Shown here: positions 46,622 through 57,638 of the stretch, in pieces
How positions within the stretch are numbered: position 1 is the first letter of the stretch
How the letters are laid out: the number at the start of each line of letters is the position of its first letter
Assembly: GCA_036346255.1 (NCBI GenBank)
Contig: CM070629.1
Coordinates: forward strand, 5,833,001-5,897,000
Length of the DNA: 64,000 nucleotides
Source of the DNA: Ampelocalamus luodianensis
Lineage: Eukaryota; Streptophyta; Magnoliopsida; Poales; Poaceae
Direction of reading: 5' to 3'
Position numbers and translations under genes: made by a program
The notes under the pieces: generated by a model
The model's input: the letters and a program-made list of their open reading frames with translations, nothing else
Told to the model about the DNA's origin: nothing
Databases searched by the model: none

Positions 46622-47696
46622 CTCACTGCCGGAACTACTCCAGCTTCCTACGAGGCAACCATCAGGAAAAGCTCAACGTGTCCACGGATTCCTCCAATCC
46701 TAACGTAGGTAGAAGATGGGCTGGTGCATCAAATATTCAAATATCGTGTAGCTGCCCGGTTTAGTTTGACCATTTGGTTCGACCTCCTCCCGTCTTAGTC
46801 GAGTGCGGAAACAAGCGTTGACTTTGAAGTTCGAACAACGCCTGGGCCCTGGCTAATTTCTGTTGTTCGGTAGAAAACGTAGGCGTGCAAAGTCGCACAA
46901 CTGAATGAACGGTCAATATTTTCACAAAATGCCATCTAGCATGATAAGTAATAGGCTGACAGATTGAAGTTTTTTTGCGCAGGAGAACCGTTGGATCTCG
47001 CATCAATGGACACGTGGCGATGGCATGGGTGGCTCAATGACCTGTGATTGAAATCCTCCCAAGCTATGTACGCTGCCAATTGTAAGTTTACAGGTTGCAA
47101 CTAGCACTGGACTAATGAGATAGGAAATTTCCCATCGTATCGTATACTCTGATGCAGTATCGATGAAGAACTTATACAACAATTGTAATCAACATGTGCA
47201 ATAAACAATGAAAAAATACCGAGAAAAATTAGTAAAAAAAACTTCTCACCGAGAGAAGAATGAAAACCATGAGTATATTACTTAGCTAAGTGTTAAAATG
47301 GGATCAGAAATCACAAATAAAAAAGTTTACGACCACAAGTCGCTGCAACATTTGAAAACAATAATGACAACATTTGAAAATTGCTCGTTCAACAATAGAA
47401 TTAAATATTTACAACAAAATTGTGAATCGCAGACTCTACTGCAACAAAAAAAATGATCATACGCAACACAATTTGGAAAAGTTCATGCAACATTTAAGAA
47501 GACACGTCGCAATAAAATGAAACACTCCATGTAACAACTGAAAAAACTTGCAACATTCTATAAAGGTAGATGCAACAATCGTAAAACAAAATCATTAGAA
47601 AAGCATGAAGAAACCTTACCAGTTGTTAGCAGTTGACTTTCTACTTCTTTATAACGGGGTGCATCGTCCCTGGCAACCTGGAGGCAAGCTAGCTAG
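46622..47696. other. Intergenic, AT-rich
   Basis: No gene. 47330-47580 contains repeated 'gcaacatttgaaaa'/'tgcaacattta' motifs, as seen in several dispersed grass repeats, but without recognisable ends. Confidence 0.35.
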
Positions 47697-47906
47697 CCAA
47701 TATCGAAGCCAAGCACCAGCGAACAAGCTCTCGTAGCATCAACCGTGGCGGACAGCTTGGTGAACTCGGCGTTGCAGAAGCTGGAGAGCTTGACGTTCGA
47801 TGTGTTGAACATGCAGACTGAGGTGGGGAAGATGGTGCAGGCTGCAGGGGCTCAAAGACTGGCGTGGCTGCGGCTGCAGCTGCGGGACACCGCCGACAGG
47901 AGATCA
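47697..47906 (+). pseudogene. Possible NLR (CC-type, Rx N-terminal) gene fragment
   Basis: The frame after an upstream stop reads STVADSLVNSALQKLESLTF and then EVGKMVQAAGAQRLAWLRLQ LRDTADRRSH. The pattern 'VADSLV..ALQKLxSLxxD' followed by a charged helix and 'LRDTAD' resembles the start of the Rx-type coiled coil of plant NLR immune receptors. That domain mediates self-association and co-factor binding. Only about 65 residues remain, and there is no P-loop or NB-ARC. The frame runs directly into the CACTA terminus at 47907 and stops three codons inside it, so the insertion or a deletion truncated it. The similarity is short and low-complexity, so a different coiled-coil protein is possible. 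Confidence 0.3.
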
Positions 47907-49765
47907 CACTACTAAAAAAAATCTTCACAGACGGTTCAACACGTCATCACAAACAGTTTCATAAGCTGTCTGAGTTTATGGGTCAGTAATAATATGAGAT
48001 CATCACAGATGGGTTTTTTTCTGTTGCAAAAAAAAAATCAAATTTTGAACCAAACCAATCAATTGCTTGACAGTAGTTTCCATATGCAACCTCTAGCAAG
48101 ACAACTAAAATTCAATTAAAATTCTGATGGAAAACATATTGTAGGAGAGACCTATCTAGCAAAAGAGAAACTAAAAGGTTTCACAACGTCCCCTCCGAAT
48201 AGAAAAAATAATAATAATAATAATATAAAATTAAACCGCCTCTCCCGGCTCAAGCTCCTCCCTGGTGCTTTCTTCTTCTTTAATTCCTTTTTCCCCAACC
48301 GAATACTCCCTAGCTCTCCTCTTCTACCTCATGCTTTCTCCCCAATCCCCATCCTATTTATTTCTCCTGGGATCTGCTCCGACCAAAGCTTGCCATGGCG
48401 CCTCCCCTGCCCGGCGCCGCCTCTCTGCGGTTGTGCCTGCTCCGTGCCCCCGGCGTTGCCCTCGTGCCTCTGTCGGCGCGCCGTTCCTCTTGTCGGCCCG
48501 GCCGCCTGTGCGTGTGCGTCTATGGACGGCTCAGCCCATCGCTCTCTGCGCCCTCGCCGAGCTGCCCCTGTGGCCCCTACCTAGGCTCCGGCCTGCTCGG
48601 CCCCTCGCCCGCGGCTCGGCCTCTGGCCGCTGCGCCTCTCAGCCCCGGGCCGCTGCGCCTCCGGCCCTCTAGCGTCGCGTTGTGTGCCTCCCGCGCCCAC
48701 ACCTCGCCTGTCGCCTCTGTGGCTCCGTCCGACCGTCCGGCCGGCGCCGCGCCCTCGCCTCGCCAATCAGGTAGTCGTCTACTTGTCTGAAAACACTTCA
48801 GGAGGTAGGCTGTAGAAAATTACACTCATAAAGTCATAATGACCCAGATGTGCTCATATATGAATGTATTCTCTTCCCACACTATAGCATTGTCTTGTTG
48901 GTCTTTGGCAGGCTCAGAGATTGTTAAAGAGTGTTGTAAAAACTGGACAGTCAAAAGAAGCTAGGTTAGCTCGGGTAAGGATAAGTATAAGCTTGGTGAC
49001 TCTGCCACATTATCTATGCTTTGTTTATGTCCATATGTTGACTTGTTAATTTACTTTCTACTTACCAACAGGTCTGCTCTGGACTTTCGTCCCGGCTCCA
49101 AGAATATAAATCTGAGAATGCACAGCTAGAGGAACTTCTTGTTCATGAGGTAAAATTATCTGACCAATATTCATTTTTTTTCTTACATTTTTGCTAAAGT
49201 TTCATGTCAATGAAGTATTTGTGGTTTATTTTTTGTTATGTCTTAGTGTGGGTAGAAATTAACGTCATTTTTAAGATGTTAGTCCATTAGAATTTAGCTC
49301 GAGACGTGCTTAAATCCTAGATCCGCCACTGATTGCATCTTACTTATATCATTCGCATCCTATTCAACTTGATCACACCAACCAAACACACGCTTTCGCT
49401 CTCGTGGCTCGAATCGTTCACCGGTATTATTCTCTTGAGGCTTCTTCAGCTCGGCGCCTCTTTATGGCCAGCCTGGGGCACGGTGCTATCGGATTAGGAA
49501 AACTTCCCGGTGGCAACATTAACAAACCCAATAGTATTCCTCCTCTAAAAAAGAAATATCCATTGCGTAATGGGACTGGACCTGTATGCTGCTATCGCAC
49601 GCGTATATCTGCGCTTCCTTATGTGCATTTTTAGATAATAGAATAGAAAAAACTCTCCCGATCTCTGCATCAAAGATAATGTGCATATGCATGTCTCTCG
49701 CTCTGTGATCGCACGTCTACTCTACACGACTTGCACTGATGACATGATATAGAGAAATCGGCGAT
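47907..49765. mobile_element. CACTA-type terminus with captured sequence (one end seen)
   Basis: The terminus CACTACTAAAAAAAATCTTC is followed by subterminal motifs 'tcacagacggttc', 'catcacaaacagtttc' and 'catcacagatgggttt', typical of grass CACTA elements. The opposite end (TAGTAGTG or close) is not visible before the copia element at 49771, so the right limit given is only the largest possible. The interior includes a GC-rich block (48385-48790) and two spliced exon pieces of a coiled-coil gene. Confidence 0.5.
48912..49149 (+). pseudogene. Two exons of a coiled-coil protein gene
   Basis: Exon 48912-48974 (63 bp) reads AQRLLKSVVKTGQSKEARLA R, after TTGGCAG and before GTAAGG. Exon 49072-49149 (78 bp) reads VCSGLSSRLQEYKSENAQLE ELLVHE, after CCAACAG and before GTAAAA. 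Both are phase 0, so they join in frame. The heptad-rich product looks like part of a long coiled-coil protein (golgin- or centrosome-like), which I cannot name with certainty. No further exons are found on either side. Its place between a CACTA end and a copia element suggests a captured or left-over fragment rather than a working gene. Confidence 0.55.
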
Positions 49766-49770
49766 GCTTA

Positions 49771-50039
49771 TGTTGAGGAACCGTCGCTGGCGAGTCCAGT
49801 CCGAGCGATTACCTCGTAGATAAGCGTAGAATCGTAAGAACAATGCATGAACACAAGAACAGAATAAGAGATAGAACAGAGAGATGTAGGGGAACTTCTT
49901 GCTTCTCTTTATTCCTTCATCCATCGATCAATCCTTTACAATGAATAGCACCCCCTATTTATAGGCTACGACCCTGCTAGGGTTTGGGATGGGCGCCCAC
50001 TAATGGGCCGATCGCAGGTCGGGCCCATAGTTTCTAACA
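49771..50039 (-). repeat. 3' LTR of copia copy 2
   Basis: 269 bp. Matches 56379-56649 with few differences. Confidence 0.93.
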
Positions 50040-50329
50040 CTCCCCTTGGGCACCCATCCTTCATGTCCATGTCTCGTCAAAACTCCATAAAAACCCGATG
50101 GGAAAAATTTGGAGAAAGAGTACATGATACACGTTCTATTTGTGATGCACGAATTGCCTCATTAAAAACCTTGGCCGAGAAACTTGGGAAAAACTCGTCA
50201 AGGAAAAAGAGTACAATCCACCCAATTTCATTTAATCTCCTAGATTTATTCTTTGGGTACTCGATCTTCATGATCAAGCTTTAATAATGAGTTCGTGAAG
50301 GTTCTCCCCGATTCGCACTTCTCTAAGTC

Positions 50330-53300
50330 TCATCATTCCAATTCACGTATGCATCTTTCAATGTTAGACTGGAAGTAACTTAGTGAATAAATCGCAAGAT
50401 TCTCACACGACTTAGTATGCGATGACTTTAAATACGTTCATCTTTTGCAATTCATGAGCATAGAAGAACTTGGGGTTGATATGCTTTGTGAGAGAATTCT
50501 TCACATAACTCATCCATACTTGTGCAACACAAGTGCATTTATCTTCATAGATAATAGTGGAGGTTAGAGCGGTATTCAATCCACATGATCTTGGATGTGG
50601 TGAATCATCCGTCGAAGCCAAACACAATCTCGTAAGGCCTCGCATGCGGTGTTATTATTTCCGAGTAGTTCGTCGTAGTCGATACAAAACTCTGCTTAGA
50701 CGTTTTTCATGGAATTGCAGTTCCACCACATAGGAATACATAGCCTGTTTGCTGCTGTATGCGGGTCCTACAAGTACCCGTTATCTGCATTGCCATTCAT
50801 AGTTAGGTCTTGGTTCTTTCTATAGAAGACTAAATTCTTTGCTTCTTTGGAGGTATCGGAAGATGTCATTTATTCCCTGCCAATGCCTTTGGTAGGTTCT
50901 ACACTATACCTTGCTAGTAGGATCACGACAAATACAATGTCCGTTCTAGTACAGTTTGCTAAATACATTAGTGCTTCTATTGCACTTCAGTGTGGGAATT
51001 CGGTCCCGTGACTTCCTCCCCTCTTCTTTAGGTGCATGCGGGTCTTTGTCTTGCTTGCAAGGTCTCCCGACCATTGGCATTTTCAAAGGGTATGCCTTTG
51101 CAAAGTCGAACCTTTCTAACACCTTCTGAGTGTAGGCTGACTAATGCACTAATACCCCTTCAGGGGCATGCCCAAGCTGCAAGCTTAGGCAATATTTAGT
51201 TTTCACCCAAATCTTTCATTTCGAACTCCGACTCCACGTAAGAGCTTGCTTTCTTAATGTCCTTCAGGGTTCCGATGATATTCAGATCATCTTCATACTC
51301 TGAGATTATACAAAATCCATTCTGGGATCGTCGTATAAATACACAGATATTATTATCATTGTTCGTGTAGCCTTTCTTGCATAGAAAATCGCTTCAAGCG
51401 ATTATACCACATTCTGCCTGATTGCTTAAGTTCGTACAATGACTTTCTGAGTTTCACACTGTACATGTTTCTATTTGCTCTGTTTTGGTTCGGGACAGTG
51501 ATACATTCAGGTATCTTCATATAAAAGTCCGAATCCAATATTTCATAAAGGTATGCTAGTACCTCATCCATCAATTTCACTTCTAACTTCAAGTTCACTG
51601 CCATTGAGATAAATATTTAAAGGGAGTTCCGCCATGACCGGGAATAGGTTTCTTCATAATCATCTTACGGATGTTCGGTGAAACTTTGTTCAACGAGCCT
51701 TGCTTCTTTTCATTTCTCTTTCGAACAAATACCCACTTATGCCCTACGGGTGTACAAGGAGGCGTGCGCTTACGAGCCCAAACACCTTTCTTTTATTCGG
51801 AGAGAATAATTCAATTTCTATTGCCTTCTTCCAATCTGATCTTTTCTTTTATTTATCGAGCGATGCGAGTTACGGATCAAGATTGATGATTGTGGCAAAT
51901 TTCTTTGCAAAGTAAGTGTCGACATTGGTCGTTGTAATATTCAAAGGTTCTCCGAGGTCATAAAGTTTATAACTATTTCTTCAAGGGCGATTCTTTTAAT
52001 ACTTCTACTTGCTCACCGCTTTCCAATTGCGGGCAAGTCCTTTAGTTTTTCAAATCGATGTGTGCGCACACATCCATGCCGATGTTTCCTTCATGGGGAT
52101 GTTCAATTCGTATGCCTTTTCGAAGGTTCCATACCGATGCAGTCTCAACGGCTCCCTTCCGTTCGGGCACTTCGGTGATCGGTGTGTCAAGTCCTTCTTA
52201 TCCTTTTTCACCAGCGTCCCCTTGCTTTCGGATTCGAGGGACCGGAGTTCTCGTCCTTTTATTCCGAGGCCTCGGGCGGGATTAGGGATACCTTCAATGG
52301 TATTTCAACCTCTCCGGTGCATTGCTTGCGAGCAAATGCTACTTATTCACGCTCTTCAAATCACTAAAGTAGTCTGGCAGTTGATTTGCTAATACTTGCA
52401 AATCAATTATCTTCTGGACTTCAATTGTCTTCTAGACTTCAATTATCTTCTGGACTTCTCTATTTGCTTCACTAGTGCGCGGGTCATATGCATAGATTTC
52501 AATTATCTTCTGGATTTCAATTGTCTTCTAGACTTCAATTGTTTTCTGACATTATCATCAAGGGTTGATTTCCTCCCCTTAATGACGGGAAACTAACCTC
52601 ATCTAATGTACTATCAGCGAATCGGGCATTATACAAATCTCCAGTCATATGGTCAAAATACTTGATTATGGATGTTGTCTCATAACCAACGTATATCCCA
52701 GACTTTCGGAGAAGACCCATTTCAGTTCGCTGCGGTGGTGGTATAGGTATATAACCCTTGCAATCAAACCTGCGAAGATGAGAAGTTTTCGATCTTGACC
52801 CTTGCGCTAGTTGCATAGTTGGATGGATGTTATAGGCGATGGTCTAAAATGATGAGAGCGCTACGGCGGGATCATGCGTGTCCTCAACATATAGTTGGTA
52901 AATTACAATTCTTCAAAGTTACGCTAGTCCATTCGGAGTGCGGATATGCGGTATAGAATGCTCAACTTTAATTCCCATTTTCATACAATAATCATCGATG
53001 CCTTCGAGTACATTCTCGGCGTTGTCCATTCGGATGGACTTCACGTGATGATCAGGGAAATTATTTTTTCAATTGTTAATTATCTGCGAGATTTAGCTTT
53101 GCAAAAATATGGTTTCTCATAGACAATAAACATATATGCGACCATTCCGAGGAAGCATCAATGAGCACCATAAAATACCTAATTGACCCTTACAGGGGTT
53201 GTATAGGACCGCAAAAGTCTCCCTAGATACGGTCCAGGAATGCAAGGACTTTATCCTTCGCTTTCAGAGCAAAATGTCTAATAATTAATTTCCCGGTGGC

Positions 53301-54420
53301 ATATGCGGGGCACACAAAATCTTCCAGATTCGGAAAATTCTTTATATTCATATTATGTCCCTGTGAATTGTTAATTATATCTCTCATTATCCTAAGACCT
53401 GGGCGGCATAATCTATCATGCCAGAGATAGATAAGTTCAGAGCTTCTAAATACGGTTTTCAAGGCAGTATAGGCTGCAGGTGCCTTAATATTAGCGTAGT
53501 ATAGCCCCGTTTCATATGAAGGAAGATATTCTAATGCTATTTTTCACTTTCTTCATGCTTTGTAGTGAGTAGGTATTCTGTACCATACTCTTCTTCAGTC
53601 TCTACACGGAAACTGTTAGCGCAAATATCCTTGAGAGTTCTAGTCGATTCTGGGTACAACAAGTCTTCTTCAATGACCAAAGTTGTGCCCATTGGGAGTA
53701 TAATTGTGGCCCTTTCTGAGCCTATTATACAAGTATCGCTGCCTGCGATTGTCGTAAGACTACCAGCATTCTTGCTGATCGACTGGAAAAATTTCCGTTT
53801 CTCTTAGGATGGTTTTCATTGTGCCGCTACATGCTAAGCACACTTCCTCCATAGGGCACCACACGCGTTCTAATATAATGTACTTTATTAATATGTAGCA
53901 GAAAGCAAACAACATATAAATAAAATACTTGAATATCGAACATAACTTGCTATTATAAAGACGGAAAATAAGCCTTACAGACTCATGATAAGAATTTAAT
54001 GCTTTGCGCTGCTAGAGCTTGCAACCATTATTCAATAATTCAAAATTTTGCTTCAATTACAAACTGCAGGTTACTATAAAAGATTCGAGTGCAATGCGTG
54101 CACTAGATCTAATAGACGAAGTATTCAGGAATTTCTGCCTCAATCGGCTCCATGCGCGATCTTCTCCTTTTAGGCGACTACACCGTGGCGTCTGCGATGT
54201 CCAAAGGAGGGATGATGGGGGCTGCTACTGGGCTGTCCACATTCATAAGTGCAACTAATGGATGTGAATCCTCTGTGCCTGCAATGGCGAGGTGTGCCTC
54301 ATGCTATCATTTGCCCTTTTTCTTAGACTGGAAAGCATCAATAACGTGCGACGCACTACCTTACCCTTCTTGCTCCTCTCATTCGTGAGAGGTTTCATCA
54401 CCTGTAGTCGCTAGCGCGTG
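50330..54420 (-). pseudogene. Copia polyprotein remnant, copy 2
   Basis: Minus-strand domains in order. GAG-pre-integrase 53462-53250 (LWHDRLCRPGLRIM, FVCPAYATGK): here one zinc-binding His and one Cys are replaced by Arg and Tyr. Integrase core around 53190-52900 and its C-part at 52816-52540 (GYIPIPPPQRTEMGLLRKSG, GYETTSIIKYFDHMTGDLYN). Reverse transcriptase 51780-51100, with the stretch LYEILDSDFYMKIPECITVP, then LRKSLYELKQSGRMWYNRLK. RNase H end at 50645-50330 (LTKHINPKFFYAHELQK). The polymerase YVDD box reads YEDD (51297-51286). Many stops and shifts are present. The product would be the copia replication polyprotein, but this copy is not able to encode it. Confidence 0.85.
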
Positions 54421-56378
54421 GCTTTATGGCCAACATTGCTATTAGGTGGCTGCGAGATGTAGTTCTTTCTGAGAACATCATCCTGAGTTTTCGCAACTTG
54501 CATGATATCAATTAATTCGACATACTGCATGTAGCCGTCTTGACATTAGTTGCGTGCGGATTGCACCGCATTCGGGTGAAAGGTAGAAAATCTTCTCCAT
54601 CTTCTGCTCATCCGTGATTACATTACCACAGAATTGAAGACTGATACAAATTTTATACAAAATCTGGCCATACTGGGTCAGTTCTTTGAACTACTGGTTC
54701 GTGATGCCAGTCATATTTATATTCATGCAAAAGTTTAAAGGGTTACTGCTAGTAATCTGCATATAATGGTTGCAAAATTCTCATAATGCTCATCGAACTC
54801 CAGGTTCGTATTCCCGTATTTTTTCTATGCATTTATCATGATTTACTGCTATTTTCAGTGATTAAAAGCAATATAAACAATCACAGATAATCAAAACAGT
54901 AAATACAATAAATAAATTGCATAAAAATAATAATAACAAAGTTAAACATGCTTCAAATGCAAAAAAAAAAAAATTGGATTCCCGAAGCCCTTTTCTGCTG
55001 GAAAAATAACTTTTCGACGAAAACTGCAAGTTTCAGGGGTTAACACACAAAATATCAGTTCTGAGACAATTTGCGCGTAATTTCAAGACTTCCGAGGCCC
55101 TTTTTGCAAAAAAATCGGATTTTTCACCGCGCCCCCCCTTTCTTTTCTTTTTCCACCGGCTGCCCCCTTTCCTTTCTTTTCGCTCATTGCCTTTTTTTCA
55201 TCATCACCGGCCCGATTGTATCCGCCTACCCGGCGGCTCGGCGCGCATACTACCCGGCTGGGCCGAGACATCACGCGGTGGGCGCCCGGCGACGAGCGCG
55301 CGCGCAAAACCGGCGGGAGGCGACGCTACGTGGATCGGCGCGCGCGGCGGCGCGAAGGCGGTGCGTGGCGGGAGGCAGCGGCGCCGCCGGCGGCGGGCGA
55401 GGCGTGGCGCCATGCGGGCGGGAGGGCGGCGGCGCTGAAGGCCCGGCTTCATGCGGCTGCGCGCGTAACCGGCGGCGGCGCGGCGGCAAAGCTGCGGCGG
55501 CGGCGGCGGCCGGGCGGGCGCCGGTTCAAAGCGCAGCGCGGCGGCGGCGGCGGCTGTTCGGCGGTGCCGGGTGCGACGCGGCGCAGCACGGCCAGTGCGC
55601 ACGACGGGGCGGGCGCGGTTCGACGTGCGCGGCCGGCCTTCTTCCTCCTTCCTTTACTTCATGCCATGGCGCAATGCGGCCGGTGCGGTGCAAGGTGGCT
55701 ACAGCCATGGATCGCCGCCGCGAAGCGACGACGAGGGCGACGGTGCCTTTACGGGAGGTGGCCCAGCAGCCGCTCCGGCAGGCGCATGGCCGGCCGACAT
55801 CACACGCGCATGCGCGTGCGCGAGGTTTTTTGTCTCGTTCATATGTAATCGTTGTTCACTCGCGACATCGCTCACGCACGAGCAATCGCTCATCCATGAT
55901 TCTTCGCTCACGCGCGAGCATCGCTTCATCTATGTATGTATGCGATGCAAAGAGGTGTAATACGAGATTGCAACGGGGCGCGGCTTCATGCCGACATGTG
56001 CATACTTGCCACGTGCTGGCGGCGTGGCTCTGTCGTTGCCTCCGTGGCGATACGTGATGGCGGACTATGCCGACCGTGAACGATCGCGAGGTAGTAATAA
56101 CGCTTGCGGCGTGCCGTGCACATGGTTCCTTCCATGCGATTGCATATATTACCATACGGTACAATCATCGCTCACTCTTTCATGCAATCCACCGATCGGC
56201 TTGGCGGCGACTTCAAGTCGGCTCGCGGTAGATTAGAGCGGATTTGCACCGTAGGAAACCAATCTAGAAAGCCAAATTTGCAGAATTGAAAGCAATCTAG
56301 AAAAACGATTCAATCTACGAGTGTCGTTCATCGACGGTTACCTTTTCGATGCGAGGAGAGTCGATCGTGGTGATAACG

Positions 56379-56649
56379 TGTTGAGGAACCGTCGCTGGCG
56401 AGTCCAGTCCGAGCGATTACCTCGTAGACAAGCGTAGAATCGTAAGAATAATGCATGAACACAAGAACAGAATAAGAGATAGAACAGAGAGATGTAGGGG
56501 AACTTCTTACTTCTCTTTATTCCTTCATCCATCGATCAATCCTTTACAATGAATAACACCCCCTATTTATAGGCTACGACCCTGCTAAGGTTTGGAATAG
56601 GGCGCCCACTAATGGGCCGACTGCAGGGTCAGCCCATAGTTTCCCAACA
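56379..56649 (-). repeat. 5' LTR of copia copy 2
   Basis: 271 bp, with the TATA-like tataaataggg (minus strand, about 56574). It is closely similar to the LTR at 49771. Confidence 0.93.
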
Positions 56650-56654
56650 GCTTA

Positions 56655-57638
56655 CATTCCGTCGGACGCTGCATCCACCCTTCACACAAGGATCCTACAT
56701 TATTCCTACGACTCAGCAACTTATATACTCTGTCTCACCGCCCGGACATAAGTATAACCGTAGAGATAATGCCTAGTAAATGAATATAAATCCTACTCCT
56801 GTACTCCAGTTTGCATTCCATGCAGCAAAATTATAGTTGGGCCGGGCTGTTAAGGTGAAGCCCGACCTGGCTAAAACTTTAGTCTGGAGCCCAGCCCATC
56901 AAGAGAGCTACTGCTCGTGTGATTTTACTCAGTTGAGCTCACTTGAGTGTATACTCCGGTGCAGGTTCTCATTGCTCTAAACGAACTGCGTAGTGCATAC
57001 CTGATCTTCTCGCAGAAATCATCTTTCAGAAAACTTTTTGTTTTTTTTAAAGAGAGTACCGTGCTGTTCGTGAAAGCATCTTTCAGAAAACGTTTTGTTT
57101 TTTTAAAGAGAGTACCGTGCTGTTCGTGTTATTGTTCTCCAGTCCTTGGTCCGAATAAACGTTCACGGGGTTTCAACTCCCAGATCACCATTGCGATCCC
57201 ACCAATGACGGCATCGTACTACACATCTACACTGCTAAATCAAGAACGACGACTTCATCACTCGAGTCGAGACTTCCCCGGCCGGTCGACCTTTCGGTCT
57301 CGAAAGGACATCCTATTGCGTTCAGCCGCATGTGGCGTAAATACTGATGTCACCTCATGATAGGAACGCACCCAACAAATTGACCCCATCCATTCATCGG
57401 CAGACATTGCAGACTTCACTTCAGTCGGTAGGTAGTGACGTTCGTAACCCGCCACAAGGACCCCAGGATTTTCCTCACCGCACACACGGACGAGAACTTC
57501 TCTATACCGCGTAGGCGCGTACTACTCCAGACAAAAACTGAGGAATTCGCTGTTTACGATTCAGAAATCCCATTCAGATAGACCAGTAGTTAAGCTAGAC
57601 GTGCGTTTCTTGCGCCACGGCGAAGTGACGCAAGAGCC
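56655..57638. other. Upstream region of the first lectin receptor kinase
   Basis: No gene is seen. The last 980 bp before the receptor kinase start carry a 57-bp tandem duplication (57020-57128). No TATA box is obvious within 100 bp of the start codon. Confidence 0.4.
57020..57128. repeat. 57-bp tandem duplication
   Basis: The unit begins catctttcagaaaac and ends ccgtgctgttcgtg. It occurs at 57020-57076 and again at 57077-57128, differing by one base and one T in the T run. Confidence 0.9.

Larger units (their letters stand above)
49771..56649 (-). mobile_element. Ty1/copia retrotransposon, copy 2 (6879 bp)
   Basis: Same family as 39530-46616 but inverted. The 5' LTR is 56649-56379 and the 3' LTR 50039-49771 on the minus strand, both with TGTTR...CAACA ends. 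The duplication GCTTA is perfect (49766-49770 and 56650-56654). After the 5' LTR the minus strand reads CGTTATCACCACGATCG, the primer site. A purine tract (GCCCAAGGGGAG) precedes the 3' LTR. The leader (about 56378-55050) is GC-rich, as in copy 1. Confidence 0.93.

Noticed and set aside
55071..56057. Open frame of 328 codons on the + strand in the second copia element
   Set aside because: It lies antisense to the GC-rich leader of the retrotransposon, is low-complexity Ala/Arg-rich, and several other frames are open there too.
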